A stretch of DNA of 33,400 nucleotides from Acidimicrobiia bacterium (GTDB lineage Bacteria > Actinomycetota > Acidimicrobiia > Spongiisociales > UBA11373): positions 1 through 33,400 of the forward strand of contig JAJCYA010000042.1 in NCBI GenBank assembly GCA_029263095.1, written 5' to 3'. The notes under the pieces were generated by a model, which did not search any database, was not told the DNA's origin, and saw nothing but the letters and a program-made list of their open reading frames with translations. The translations under genes and the position numbers were made by a program. Of this stretch, positions 1 to 8,575 are shown in pieces. Within the stretch, counting starts at the first letter, position 1. Every line of letters begins with the position of its first letter.

Positions 1-125
1 ACCTGGCGTGTCCGGGGGCGTACCTTCAAGAGAACGATGAGGTAGGACCCGCAGATGAAGGTCGCCAAACCCTGAAGGACGACCGCGAAGAAGGTCCGCA
101 CAACGGCGAGAGGGATCCTGACCAT
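1..125 (-). CDS. N-terminal fragment of an unknown membrane protein (runs off the window)
   Basis: An open frame reads leftwards from ATG at 125 and is still open at base 1, giving 41 residues. They contain a hydrophobic stretch (about residues 4-35) with the look of a first membrane helix or an uncleaved signal anchor. No family can be recognised from so little. The start is supported by a TAGCCT -10-like hexamer (complement of 132-137) six bases upstream, which would give a leaderless mRNA. It is divergent from the enoyl-CoA hydratase gene and shares a palindromic promoter with it. Confidence 0.45.
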   Translation of the reverse strand, partial: MVRIPLAVVRTFFAVVLQGLATFICGSYLIVLLKVRPRTRQ

Positions 126-142
126 GCCGGTAGGCTACCGGC
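126..142. promoter_or_regulatory. 17-bp palindrome forming a likely divergent promoter
   Basis: GCCGGTAG-G-CTACCGGC is a perfect inverted repeat between the two divergent genes. Its centre reads TAGGCT on the plus strand and TAGCCT on the minus strand, so both strands carry a TANNNT -10 element at the same place. The minus-strand start would fall on or beside the ATG at 125, the plus-strand start near 143. It could instead be an operator; the two roles are compatible. Confidence 0.45.
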
Positions 143-169
143 CAATCCCGTCCCGCCCCCGGAGCCGTC

Positions 170-949
170 GTGCCCGCGATCCTCGTCGAGACATCAGACC
201 ATGTGGCCACCGTGACCATCAATCGTCCGGAGCGGAAGAACTCGTTCACAATCGAGATGTTCGACCAGCTTGGAGACGCGCTGCGTGATGCCGCCCGCGA
301 CCCGGACGTGAGGTGCATCGTGCTCACCGGGGCTGGCGATACCTTCTCGGCCGGTCTCGATCTGGTCGAAGCGGCCGAGCAGATGGAGCGATTGGATCAG
401 ATCGCATTCACCTTTGAAGCGGATCGCTCGCCGGCGATCGTTCTCCAGGAGCTGGACGTCCCTGTGATTGCCGCCGTCAACGGCGCCGCCGCCGGGTATG
501 CCGTCGGGATGGCGATACACGCCGATATCCGTGTGATGGCCCGAGACGCTCGGTTTGTACCGGCGACAAAGCGGAATCTGCTGCCCGAGAGCGGAGATAC
601 CTGGCTGTTGCCCCGGCTCGTTGGCTGGGAGCAGGCGGCCCGCTTCTACTTCCTGGGCGAGGACATGACCGGCGAGCAGGCACTCGCCGCTGGGGTGGTA
701 TCGGAAGTCGCCGACGATTCTGATGCCACCAAGGAGCGGGCAGCCGAGATGGCGGCACAGATCGCCGCCATGCCGCCGCAGGCGATCCAGGCGGCCAAGC
801 GTCTCATGCGAGCCGGGAGAACCGACGAGTACTCCGAGCACGTCCACCGAGCGCTCCTCCAGCTTCTCCCAATGTTTCGCACAAAGGACTTTGCCGAGGC
901 ACTGGCGGCGTTCTTCGAGAAACGCCAGCCCCACTTCACCGGCGAATGA
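170..949 (+). CDS. Enoyl-CoA hydratase/isomerase (crotonase) family protein
   Basis: The 259-residue length is normal for a single-domain crotonase. The family pattern is clear: a fatty-acyl pocket region with TFSAGLDL near residue 60, the oxyanion-hole segment AAVNGAAAGYAVG near residues 100-112, and LLPESGDTWLLPRLVG near 135-150, where hydratases carry a catalytic glutamate. Members hydrate or isomerise acyl-CoA thioesters in beta-oxidation and related routes; the exact substrate cannot be told. The GTG start at 170 has a GGAG six bases upstream. The stop overlaps the next start (ATGA, 946-949), so the two genes are translationally coupled. The short-chain dehydrogenase further downstream could serve the same acyl-CoA pathway, which is inference. 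Confidence 0.85.
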   Translation: MPAILVETSDHVATVTINRPERKNSFTIEMFDQLGDALRDAARDPDVRCIVLTGAGDTFSAGLDLVEAAEQMERLDQIAFTFEADRSPAIVLQELDVPVIAAVNGAAAGYAVGMAIHADIRVMARDARFVPATKRNLLPESGDTWLLPRLVGWEQAARFYFLGEDMTGEQALAAGVVSEVADDSDATKERAAEMAAQIAAMPPQAIQAAKRLMRAGRTDEYSEHVHRALLQLLPMFRTKDFAEALAAFFEKRQPHFTGE

Positions 950-2130
950 GGAAGGTCCCGCTGGAGCGCGCCCGGCGCATCGCCATCGGTGCCCAAGGCC
1001 TCGACTCTCCGCGGCCGGATGGCAATGTCGACATCCGCCATCTCCGCAAGATGTTCCGTACCATCGGCGTGCTTCAGATCGACTCGGTCAATGTTCTCGA
1101 ACGGGCCCATCACCTGACGTCGTTTGCTCGTCTCGGCGCTCATGGACAGGACCTTCTGTGGGAATCGATGAAGCGGCGCGAGATCTTCGAGTATTGGGGT
1201 CACGTTGCCTCATTCCTTCCGGTCGAGACATGGCCGTTGTGGCGCCACAAGATGGACGGGATGGCGGTTTGGAGCCGGGCCCGTGAACTCGAAGAGCGTG
1301 AACCCGGTTATATCGACAGGGTCGAGGAGGAAGTTGCTCGACGCGGACCACTGGCGGCCTCGGATCTCGAGGATCCCGGGGATCGGGGCGGTCCATGGTG
1401 GGGGTGGGCCAAAGGCAAGGTTGCCCTGGAGGTCTTGTTCGCCCGGGGTCGGGTCACCGCCAGTGGGCGCCACAACTTCACGCGCCACTATGACCTCTCC
1501 GAGCGGGTCATTCCGCCGGAGCACTTCAATGCCGAACCGGTACCGCGAGGTGATGCTCATCGCACGCTGCTCATGATGGGAGCGAGATCGCTCGGCATCG
1601 CGACGGCTACTGATCTGGTCGACTACTACCGGCTCCCAATAGTCGAGGCCCGGCCGCTCATCGCCGCGCTGGCGGCGGAAGGCAATCTGGAGGAGGTCGA
1701 AGTCGAAGGCTGGAAGGAGCCGGCGTTCCTTCACCCTGAGGCCAGGACGCCTCGGCGCGTCGAGCAAGTTCGGCTGCTGTGCCCGTTCGACAACCTGATC
1801 TTCTTCCGTGATCGGATCGAGCGACTCTTTGGGTTCCACTACCGGATCGAGATCTACGTCCCCAAACCCAAGCGGCGGTTCGGGTACTACGTCCTTCCGC
1901 TTCTCGTCGGTGATCGCCTCGTTGGTCGAGTGGATCTCAAGGTCGATCGAGCCAACAGGACGCTACTGGTCCCCGGTGCGTTTGCCGAGGACGGGTCGGA
2001 TTCGGTCTTTGTCGCCCGCCACATGGCCTCAGAGATTCGCCGGATGGCCGAATGGCTCGGTCTGAGGACGATCGCGGTCGGCGAGAAGGGGAATCTGGCC
2101 AAGGAGGTCGGCAAAGCCGTCGGCGGTTAG
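946..2130 (+). CDS. Winged-helix DNA glycosylase of the YcaQ/AlkX (HTH_42) family
   Basis: This 394-residue protein matches the crosslink-repair DNA glycosylase family (DUF1006/HTH_42). The diagnostic segment LQIDSVNVLERAHHL lies near residues 43-57. Its Q-I-D triad corresponds to the QxD catalytic motif of the AlkX/YcaQ branch rather than the QxQ of AlkZ. Other family features are EYWGHVASFLP (about 84-94), a WW(G)WAKGK segment (about 147-154), and the C-terminal LLCPFDNLIFFRDR and FGYYVLPLLVGDRLVGRVDLK segments. Family members excise alkylated bases or unhook interstrand crosslinks. It begins inside the stop of the enoyl-CoA hydratase gene (ATGA), an unexpected partner for a repair enzyme. 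Substrate specificity cannot be inferred. Confidence 0.85.
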   Translation: MRKVPLERARRIAIGAQGLDSPRPDGNVDIRHLRKMFRTIGVLQIDSVNVLERAHHLTSFARLGAHGQDLLWESMKRREIFEYWGHVASFLPVETWPLWRHKMDGMAVWSRARELEEREPGYIDRVEEEVARRGPLAASDLEDPGDRGGPWWGWAKGKVALEVLFARGRVTASGRHNFTRHYDLSERVIPPEHFNAEPVPRGDAHRTLLMMGARSLGIATATDLVDYYRLPIVEARPLIAALAAEGNLEEVEVEGWKEPAFLHPEARTPRRVEQVRLLCPFDNLIFFRDRIERLFGFHYRIEIYVPKPKRRFGYYVLPLLVGDRLVGRVDLKVDRANRTLLVPGAFAEDGSDSVFVARHMASEIRRMAEWLGLRTIAVGEKGNLAKEVGKAVGG

Positions 2131-2133
2131 CCG

Positions 2134-2143
2134 TTCGGCCGAA
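2134..2143. repeat. Short perfect palindrome in the intergenic gap
   Basis: TTCGGCCGAA lies three bases after the glycosylase stop. It could form a weak hairpin or be an operator; no T tract follows, so a classical terminator is not supported. The 132-base gap also contains TACGAT (2228-2233), a possible -10 for the dehydrogenase gene. Confidence 0.25.
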
Positions 2144-2262
2144 TGTCTCGTGGAAGCGGTCGTCTTCTCACAGGTAGCCAGATGGGAATGTTCGGCGTGA
2201 GACGGCAGACCCGGAACCTGCGAGTCCTACGATTCACCCAAGCCTTTGAAAGGACGGGCAAC

Positions 2263-3168
2263 ATGATCGATTTCAAAGACCGGGTAGCGATCGTGACGGG
2301 CGCCGGCCGGGGACTCGGCGCCGAGCACGCCAAGCTTCTGGCGTCACGAGGTGCCGCGGTTGTCGTCAACGATCCCGGGGTGGCCACCGATGGCACCGAA
2401 GGGGAGCAGCGCCCGGCAGACGAGGTCGTGAGCACGATCCAGGAGGCCGGTGGGGCGGCCGTTGCCGACTACGGGTCGGTCTCGGATCCAGATGCCGCGG
2501 CTTCGATGGTGGAGCGGGCGGTCGAAGAGTTCGGGCGCGTCGATATTGTGATCAACAACGCCGGCATTCTGCGTGACAAGGCGTTCCACAACCTGGAGCT
2601 GGAGAACCTCCATGCTGTGCTCGACGTGCACCTCAGGGGTGCGTTCTACGTGACCCAGCCGGCGATTCGACACATGCGGGAGCAGGGTTATGGGCGCATC
2701 GTCATGACCTCCTCGGCTTCGGGTCTGTTGGGGAACTTTGGCCAGGCGAACTACGGAGCAGCCAAGATGGGCCTGGTTGGGTTGATGAATGTGCTCGCCA
2801 TCGAGGGGGCCAAGCACGACATCAAGGTCAATGCGATCGCTCCGGTAGCGGGTACCCGAATGACCCAGGAGCTGCTGGGACCCATGGCCGACAAGCTCGA
2901 GCCGGCGTTGGTATCTCCCGTGGTGGCCTATCTCGCTTCCGAGGCGTGTCCGGTAACCGGTGAGATCTACTCGGTTGCCGGCGGGACTGTGAGCCGGATC
3001 TTCATCGGACTCACCCAGGGATGGATCAAGCACCCAGACTCCGAGGGACAGCTGACGCTGGAGGATGTGGAGGCGAACTTCGCCGCGATACGCGACGAGG
3101 CCGGCTACATCGTCCCCACCACCAGTCAGGATGAGATCCAGAAGATCGCCCAGCTGCTCTTCTCGTGA
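2263..3168 (+). CDS. Short-chain dehydrogenase/reductase, MFE-2/HSD17B4 dehydrogenase-like
   Basis: The Rossmann nucleotide-binding motif TGAGRGLG is at about residues 11-18, NNAG near 93-96, and the catalytic Ser-Tyr-Lys set lies in SSASGLLG...NYGAAKMG around 147-168. The insert after beta-2 (NDPGVATDGT) and the approximately 50-residue tail after the Rossmann core resemble the (3R)-hydroxyacyl-CoA dehydrogenase unit of peroxisomal multifunctional enzyme type 2, so the likely reaction is NAD(P)-dependent oxidation of a 3-hydroxyacyl-CoA. The start at 2263 is chosen because GAAAGGA lies eight bases upstream; an ATG at 2143 in frame would add an arginine-rich stretch foreign to the family. The stop overlaps the next gene's GTG (GTGA, 3165-3168). 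Substrate is unproven. Confidence 0.85.
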   Translation: MIDFKDRVAIVTGAGRGLGAEHAKLLASRGAAVVVNDPGVATDGTEGEQRPADEVVSTIQEAGGAAVADYGSVSDPDAAASMVERAVEEFGRVDIVINNAGILRDKAFHNLELENLHAVLDVHLRGAFYVTQPAIRHMREQGYGRIVMTSSASGLLGNFGQANYGAAKMGLVGLMNVLAIEGAKHDIKVNAIAPVAGTRMTQELLGPMADKLEPALVSPVVAYLASEACPVTGEIYSVAGGTVSRIFIGLTQGWIKHPDSEGQLTLEDVEANFAAIRDEAGYIVPTTSQDEIQKIAQLLFS

Positions 3169-4877
3169 CGGGCAGGTCGGGGAGCGCCGCCGTGCAGGAA
3201 CTCCGAGATAGGGCCCTCAACTGGATCCAAGGCGACCCAGATCCCGTAACACGTGCCGAGCTGGAGGCGGTGGTCGCGTCCGGCGACGGTGACGACCTCG
3301 AGAGCAGGATGGGATCATCGCTTCAGTTCGGGACGGCGGGTATCCGGGGAGCAGTCGGCGCCGGCTCGGCACGGATGAATCGGGCAGTCGTGATAAGGAC
3401 GACGGCCGGACTCGCCTCATATCTGCGGGCGCACGGCAGGGGAGAGGGTCTGGTGGTGCTCGGCTACGACGGGCGTAGCTCCAGCAGGCAGTTCGCCGAG
3501 GATGCCGCCGGAGTCCTGGCGGCAGCCGGATTCGAGGTCCGCTACTTCGAGGGAACCGCTCCGACACCACTTGTTTCGTTCGCCGCCCGGCACTTGGGTG
3601 CCGCTGCGGCGGTGGTCGTCACTGCAAGCCACAACCCGCCGGCAGACAACGGATACAAGGTCTATGACGCCAACTCCGCTCAGATCATTCCGCCGGTCGA
3701 CGGCGAGATCGCGATCGCCATCAAGGCGGTGGGACCGGCCAACGCGGTTCCGCGTCTCGAAGGCGCACTCGAAGGAGCGCTGGAGCTCGCCACCCCGCTG
3801 GTCGGCATCGAGGAGCAATACATCGCCGAGATGCTGGTGTTTCGGGATCCTCCCGCACCTGGACCGTCCTCGCCCCGGATCGCGTACTCCGCACTTCATG
3901 GGGTCGGTGGGCCGTTGGCGTTGCGGGCACTCGCAGCCGGTGGCCACGAGTCGGTCGTGGCGGTAGCCGAGCAGTTCGAGCCCGATGGGAGATTCCCCAC
4001 TGTGGCGTTCCCGAACCCCGAAGAGCCGGGTGCAATGGACATGGTGGAATCGCTGGGAACCATCGAGGGAGCAGATATTGCCATCGCCAACGATCCGGAT
4101 GCCGATCGATTCGCAGTGAGCGTGCCGGTGGCGAACGGGTGGCGCCGACTCTCCGGCAACGAGATCGGCGTGTTGCTGGCCGACTTCGTGTTGCGTCGGG
4201 TGGGGAGTGCATCTGGAGACCTCGTGATCAACAGCATCGTGTCGTCGCCGATGCTCGGCTCCGTCGCAGCTGCCCACGGCGCCCGTTTCGAACAGACCCT
4301 CACCGGCTTCAAATGGATCGCCAACGCGGCCATGGATCTCGAAGAGGACGGTTTCCGTTTCGTATTCGGGTATGAGGAGGCTCTGGGATTTACGGTTGGT
4401 CCCGTCGTGCGGGACAAGGACGGCATCTCGGCGGCGGTGTGGTTCGCAGATCTGGTTGCCGCCGAAGCCGAGCAGGGAAGGACCGTGTTGGATCGCCTCA
4501 GTGACCTGTGGGATGAGCATGGTCTTTGGACGAGTGCCCAACACAGCATCAAGCGGGCCGGGAATGATGGCGCGATGGAGATCGCGGCGGCGATGGGTCG
4601 GCTCAGGACTGCTTTGCCTGGGGTCGTGGAGGGTCGACAGGTAGTTGGTACGACGGACTTCGCCGAGGGAGGAAGCGATCGACCTCGCTGGCTGCCCGCC
4701 ACCAACCTGGTGGTTCTTCACCTCGAAGGAGGGAGCCGGGTCCTCGCCAGACCGAGTGGGACGGAGCCAAAGCTGAAGTTCTACGCCGACGTGAGGGGAG
4801 CTGGGAAGCCTGAGGAAGTTGCCGCCGAGGCCGCCGATCTGGCCAGGGGCCTCGCCGTCGCCATCGGCTTGGAATGA
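3165..4877 (+). CDS. Phosphoglucomutase/phosphomannomutase (alpha-D-phosphohexomutase)
   Basis: All four active-site loops of the superfamily are visible in a 570-residue protein. They are the phosphoserine loop TASHNPP (Ser155), the magnesium loop NDPDADRF (Asp310, 312, 314), the sugar-recognition loop GYEEALGF near 400, and the phosphate-binding loop RPSGTEPK near the C-terminus. The enzyme interconverts hexose 1- and 6-phosphates through a bisphosphate intermediate, feeding glycogen, trehalose and cell-wall precursors. The length fits the bacterial PgmB/ManB-like group that acts on glucose or mannose phosphate. The GTG at 3165 is coupled to the dehydrogenase stop; a second GTG a few codons later (3192) is also possible. 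Its stop overlaps the next gene (ATGA, 4874-4877). Confidence 0.9.
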   Translation: MTGRSGSAAVQELRDRALNWIQGDPDPVTRAELEAVVASGDGDDLESRMGSSLQFGTAGIRGAVGAGSARMNRAVVIRTTAGLASYLRAHGRGEGLVVLGYDGRSSSRQFAEDAAGVLAAAGFEVRYFEGTAPTPLVSFAARHLGAAAAVVVTASHNPPADNGYKVYDANSAQIIPPVDGEIAIAIKAVGPANAVPRLEGALEGALELATPLVGIEEQYIAEMLVFRDPPAPGPSSPRIAYSALHGVGGPLALRALAAGGHESVVAVAEQFEPDGRFPTVAFPNPEEPGAMDMVESLGTIEGADIAIANDPDADRFAVSVPVANGWRRLSGNEIGVLLADFVLRRVGSASGDLVINSIVSSPMLGSVAAAHGARFEQTLTGFKWIANAAMDLEEDGFRFVFGYEEALGFTVGPVVRDKDGISAAVWFADLVAAEAEQGRTVLDRLSDLWDEHGLWTSAQHSIKRAGNDGAMEIAAAMGRLRTALPGVVEGRQVVGTTDFAEGGSDRPRWLPATNLVVLHLEGGSRVLARPSGTEPKLKFYADVRGAGKPEEVAAEAADLARGLAVAIGLE

Positions 4878-5476
4878 CCTCACTCCACGCTCTGGGACGT
4901 CGCGAGCCCGCAATCACGGTGTTTCTCGTGGGGTTCACGATTCTGTTCACGATCGTTGGTCTGATGCGGCACCAGGTCTTCCTCTGGGTCTATCTCCCGG
5001 CGCTGGTGGCATCCGTCGTCATCGTTGCCTGGATTGATCACCGTTGGGGCCCGATCCCATCGATTCAGCTGTGGATGCTTTCAGCGTGGGCGGTGCTTCA
5101 TCTCGCCGGGGGACTGGCAGCCAATCCGACCGGAAGAACCGACATCCTCTACGGCATGTGGATCGTGGATGGCGTGCTGCGGTGGGATCAGATGGTTCAC
5201 GGATTCGGGATTGGAGCCGCCACGGTGACCCTGATCACTGCCGCTCGCGGCTCTGATCGACCACTCCTCTGGGGTTTTGCGATCGGGCAGGGCATCGGCA
5301 TCGTCAACGAGACGGCCGAGAACACGTTTGCCGCCTTCGTGGAGAACTCCAACGTTGGCGATGTAGTGAACACAGCGTGGGATCTCGGCTGGCACTTCGT
5401 CGGTGGCGCTGCGGCAGCTCTGTGGGTCGGGGCCAGAGGAATCCCCGGATTGTCGGATTATCGTCGCCCGGCATGA
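4874..5476 (+). CDS. Integral membrane protein resembling YjdF/DUF2238
   Basis: The 200-residue protein is mostly hydrophobic, with about five to six predicted membrane helices. Conserved-looking polar residues sit within the helices: WDQMVHGFG near 98-106, NETAENTF near 138-145 and AWDLGWHFVGG near 157-167. The E...E / GD...WD pattern resembles the DUF2238 (YjdF) family, whose function is unknown. The assignment is by pattern only. The gene is coupled at both ends by ATGA overlaps, to the phosphohexomutase gene upstream and the deacylase gene downstream, so it belongs to the same operon. Confidence 0.6.
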   Translation: MTSLHALGRREPAITVFLVGFTILFTIVGLMRHQVFLWVYLPALVASVVIVAWIDHRWGPIPSIQLWMLSAWAVLHLAGGLAANPTGRTDILYGMWIVDGVLRWDQMVHGFGIGAATVTLITAARGSDRPLLWGFAIGQGIGIVNETAENTFAAFVENSNVGDVVNTAWDLGWHFVGGAAAALWVGARGIPGLSDYRRPA

Positions 5477-5949
5477 GGATCCCCGAAGCTTCTCAGCGTG
5501 TTGTGGACGCCGGACAAGTCCTTGGCTTCGTTGTCGATATCCACCTGTTTCCGGAGGGCACCAAGACCTCGCAAGATGCCGCCGACGCCATTGGATGCGA
5601 GCTGTCGGCGATTGCCAAGTCGATCGTGCTGACGCTCGACGATGAAGAGCAGACCGTGGTGTTCGCCAGCGGTGATACACGAATAGACCTGGAACGCCTC
5701 GCCGATGTGGCGGGCGCAGAGTCGGCGCGGCGCGCCACGCTCGATGAGGCCCGGGCTGCGACGGGATTCGCCGCCGGAGGAACACCTCCATTCGGTTACT
5801 CGTCGCCGTGTCGCGTCTTTGCGGACGTCGCCTTGCAGCGCCACGAATACGTGTGGTCGGCGGGCGGAACCCCTACGACGGTGTTTCCAATCCCGCTGCA
5901 AACCCTCGTGAGTCTCACCGGGGCGGTATGGGCAGAGGTGGCGCAGTAG
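5473..5949 (+). CDS. YbaK/EbsC-type aminoacyl-tRNA deacylase
   Basis: The 158-residue length fits a stand-alone YbaK/ProX domain. Telling features are the early conserved lysine in IAKSIVLTLD (near residue 53), which in YbaK relatives lies in the deacylation pocket, the turn GGTPPFGYSSPCRVFADVAL (near 99-118), and the late YVWSAGGTPTTVFPI segment. Such proteins hydrolyse mischarged tRNAs, for example Cys-tRNA(Pro) or Ala-tRNA(Pro); which one cannot be told. The ATG at 5473 overlaps the preceding stop (ATGA), which fixes the start; longer in-frame starts would lie inside the membrane-protein gene. Confidence 0.8.
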   Translation: MRIPEASQRVVDAGQVLGFVVDIHLFPEGTKTSQDAADAIGCELSAIAKSIVLTLDDEEQTVVFASGDTRIDLERLADVAGAESARRATLDEARAATGFAAGGTPPFGYSSPCRVFADVALQRHEYVWSAGGTPTTVFPIPLQTLVSLTGAVWAEVAQ

Positions 5950-5950
5950 G

Positions 5951-5967
5951 CGGTCGGGGCACGACCG
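5951..5967. terminator. Hairpin between convergent genes
   Basis: CGGTCG-GGGCA-CGACCG forms a perfect six-pair stem with a five-base loop, two bases after the deacylase stop and about 20 bases before the thiQ stop on the other strand. It is placed to act as a shared terminator. No T tract follows, which is common in high-GC actinobacteria. Confidence 0.5.
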
Positions 5968-5987
5968 AATCCGATGCGTGGCTGTGA

Positions 5988-6974
5988 TCAGTCGAGGGTC
6001 GTGACCCCGGCTGGGTCGATCGCAATTCCGACCTTGTCGCCGGAGGTCAGTGGACTCGGGCTCGAAACCTCGACGGTGCCCCCACCGATGGCGACCGAGA
6101 TGACCCAATCGGGTCCGCGGTAGCGCGACTCGATCACGACGGCTTCGACGGGACCTCCAGTGCTGGCGGCTCCGGGGCGGATCAGAAGCGTTGTCGTCCC
6201 GTCGGGTGCAGTGACGGGAATACGTAGACCACCCACACTGGCGACGGATCCGGCGACGCCGGCCGTCACAATCCCGTTGTGTCCGACGATCCGGGCCACT
6301 TCGACCGACCCGGGCTCGGTCCATATCTGCGCCGGCGTGCCGGTGGCGGCGATCCTGGCATCGACGAGGACCGTCACCCTGTCGCCGAGAGCAAACGCCT
6401 CCTCCGTGTCGTGGGTCACCATGATCGTCGGCACTCCGGTCTGGTCGAGCAGTTCCTTCAACTCACCGGCCAGGCTGTGTCTCAGGTCGGGATCGAGAGA
6501 ACCGAGCGGCTCGTCGAGCAGCAGGAGCCGGGGTCGCGGTGCCAGGGTTCGGGCGAGTGCTACTCGTTGGGCCTGACCGCCTGATAGCTGGTCTATCCGT
6601 CGGTGCTGCAGGCCGTCGAGTCCCACCATCTCCAGCGCCTCGGCGACTCGTTCCTCGATTCGGGTCGCCATTTGCATCCGTAATCCGTAGGCGACGTTGG
6701 CGCCTACATCGAGGTGAGGGAACAGAGCGAAGTCTTGGAAGACAAGCCCTATGCCACGTTCGTGCGCAGATACTGGGACTAGGTCACTGCCGTCGAGTGT
6801 GATCGAGCCAGACACAAGCGGCACCAGGCCGGCGATCGCTCGGAGCACTGTGGTCTTGCCGGAACCGCTTCGGCCCAACAAGGCGAGCGTCTCCTCCCGC
6901 TCCAGGCAGAGATCGACCCGATCCACGGCGAGAACGTCGTCATAGCGGACGGTGAGGTCGGTGATCTGCAACAT
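5988..6974 (-). CDS. thiQ: ABC transporter ATP-binding protein, probable thiamine importer ThiQ
   Basis: The nucleotide-binding domain is complete. Walker A GRSGSGKT is at residues 34-42, the Q-loop (VFQDFALFPH) follows, the signature LSGGQAQRVALAR precedes Walker B LLLLDEP, and the switch histidine is in MVTHDTEEA. A C-terminal region of about 100 residues resembles a TOBE domain, so at 328 residues it is longer than E. coli ThiQ and closer in build to FbpC/PotA-type ATPases. The thiamine assignment comes from the binding protein, the pyrophosphokinase and the TPP riboswitch in the same operon. Its ATG at 6974 shares one base with the permease stop (TGATG). Confidence 0.82.
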   Translation of the reverse strand: MLQITDLTVRYDDVLAVDRVDLCLEREETLALLGRSGSGKTTVLRAIAGLVPLVSGSITLDGSDLVPVSAHERGIGLVFQDFALFPHLDVGANVAYGLRMQMATRIEERVAEALEMVGLDGLQHRRIDQLSGGQAQRVALARTLAPRPRLLLLDEPLGSLDPDLRHSLAGELKELLDQTGVPTIMVTHDTEEAFALGDRVTVLVDARIAATGTPAQIWTEPGSVEVARIVGHNGIVTAGVAGSVASVGGLRIPVTAPDGTTTLLIRPGAASTGGPVEAVVIESRYRGPDWVISVAIGGGTVEVSSPSPLTSGDKVGIAIDPAGVTTLD

Positions 6975-8575
6975 CAGAAGCTCCCAACGCCCGGCACCCG
7001 CATCCGCTCCAGCAACGCCACGACCGTGCCCGTGACAAGCACCAGGAGTAGAGACAAACCGAGGGCGGCAGAGACATTGGTCTCTCCCGGCCGGCCGAAG
7101 AGACCGAAGATCGCCAGCGTGATCGTCCTTCCGCCGGGTCGAGCCACGAAGAGAGTGGCGCCGAACTCACCGAGGCTGATGACAAATGTCAGCGCAGCCG
7201 CTCCGGCGGCCGCCGGGGTGAGCATTGGCAGATCGATAGTGCGCCACACACGGCCCGGTGCGGCGCCGAGGACGGCGGCCGCCTCTCGTACCTTGGGTCC
7301 GATCGAACGGATCACGGGGACGGTGCTGCGAACGACGAAGGGCATGGCCACCAGTGTGTGGGCGATCGGCACGAGCCCCCACCAGGCACGGAGGTCCACC
7401 GGTGCGTCGAGACCCACGACGAATCCGAAGCCGAGCGTCACCGCCGATGATCCGATCGGGAGCATCAGCAGCGTGTCTATCCATCGTCCCATGGGACCGC
7501 GTCGTGCCGAGATGACCACCGCGGCCGGCAGCGCCACCATCAGCGTCAGGGTGCAGGCGATGATGGCGAACCGCAGCGAGTTGCCGATCGCCTCCGGCAC
7601 GTCCACCAGCGATGGATCGACGGCGCCCAACGCCCGGAGTGCTCCGAAACCGGGGCCGCCTCCGGATGTGACTGCCCGCCAACCGATCACTCCGATCGGG
7701 GTGGCGGCGATCATGACGGCTCCTCCCACGGCCGCTGCCACCAACCACCGTTGTCGTCCAACGGGTCGCTTGGCGGTGGCTGCGGCAGGGAGCAGGTGTT
7801 GGCCGACGGCGCTGCGCTCTTGGTGACGGGCGTACAGCAGAAGCCCGGTCGTTACGCCCACCACCTGAATGAGAGCCAGGGTGGCGGCGGCCGGCAGGTC
7901 GAACACAAGGGCCGCCGAGCGGTAGATCTCTACCTCGATCGTGGCGAGGGAGGGTGCGCCGAGCAGTAGCACCACGCCGAACGAGGTGAAAGAGAACAAG
8001 AACACTATCGCCGCGGCGGCCGCGATGGCCGGTCGGAGAAGGGGAAGCGTGATTGTCCTGAACACCTTCCACGGCGGGGCCCCCAGGGATGCGGCGGCCT
8101 CTTCGAGGCGAGGGTCGATGTGGCTCCACAGACCCTCGACGGTCCGGATCACGACCGCAAGGTTGAAGAACACGTGAGCGGCCAGGATCGCCCACACGGT
8201 GCCGGCTAGGTCGACGCCGAGGGCGCCTCCCGGTCCGAGTAGCGCCAGGAAGGCGATGGCGACAACGATGGTCGGCAGAACAAACGGAATCGTCACAACG
8301 ACGCGGGCGAGGCTCCGTCCGGGGAACCGGAATCGGGCAAAGGCGTACGCCGCTGGGATACCGACGGCCAGCGTCAGCGCGGTAGAAACGATTGCCTGCC
8401 ACACGGTGAACCACACCGTTGACAGCGTCGTGTCCCTTCCCAGGATGTCGGGAATGCGGCTCGGGTCTGCGCCGATCCCGGTGGCGATGATCGAGACCAT
8501 CGGCCAGGCGAAGAAGACGATCCCCAACACCGCCGCCGGGAGGGCGAGCAGCAAAGGAACCCGCCGTGAGGTCAC
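6974..8575 (-). CDS. thiP: Fused two-domain ABC permease, probable thiamine importer ThiP
   Basis: The 533-residue protein has about twelve hydrophobic segments arranged as two permease halves. Each half carries an EAA loop that contacts the ATPase: EEAAASLGAPPWKVFRTITLP in the first and REAAAVLGAAPGRVWRTIDLP in the second. This duplicated layout is that of ThiP and FbpB. I place the start at GTG 8575 because it overlaps the upstream stop (GTGA, 8572-8575) and leads straight into a positively charged N-terminus and first helix; an in-frame ATG at 8608 would add 11 residues inside the thiB gene. It forms the membrane channel for the adjacent binding protein and ATPase. Confidence 0.83.
   Translation of the reverse strand: MTSRRVPLLLALPAAVLGIVFFAWPMVSIIATGIGADPSRIPDILGRDTTLSTVWFTVWQAIVSTALTLAVGIPAAYAFARFRFPGRSLARVVVTIPFVLPTIVVAIAFLALLGPGGALGVDLAGTVWAILAAHVFFNLAVVIRTVEGLWSHIDPRLEEAAASLGAPPWKVFRTITLPLLRPAIAAAAAIVFLFSFTSFGVVLLLGAPSLATIEVEIYRSAALVFDLPAAATLALIQVVGVTTGLLLYARHQERSAVGQHLLPAAATAKRPVGRQRWLVAAAVGGAVMIAATPIGVIGWRAVTSGGGPGFGALRALGAVDPSLVDVPEAIGNSLRFAIIACTLTLMVALPAAVVISARRGPMGRWIDTLLMLPIGSSAVTLGFGFVVGLDAPVDLRAWWGLVPIAHTLVAMPFVVRSTVPVIRSIGPKVREAAAVLGAAPGRVWRTIDLPMLTPAAAGAAALTFVISLGEFGATLFVARPGGRTITLAIFGLFGRPGETNVSAALGLSLLLVLVTGTVVALLERMRVPGVGSF

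Noticed and set aside
2143-2262. N-terminal extension of the short-chain dehydrogenase
   Set aside because: The added residues are arginine-rich and absent from the family, and the ATG at 2263 has a good ribosome site.
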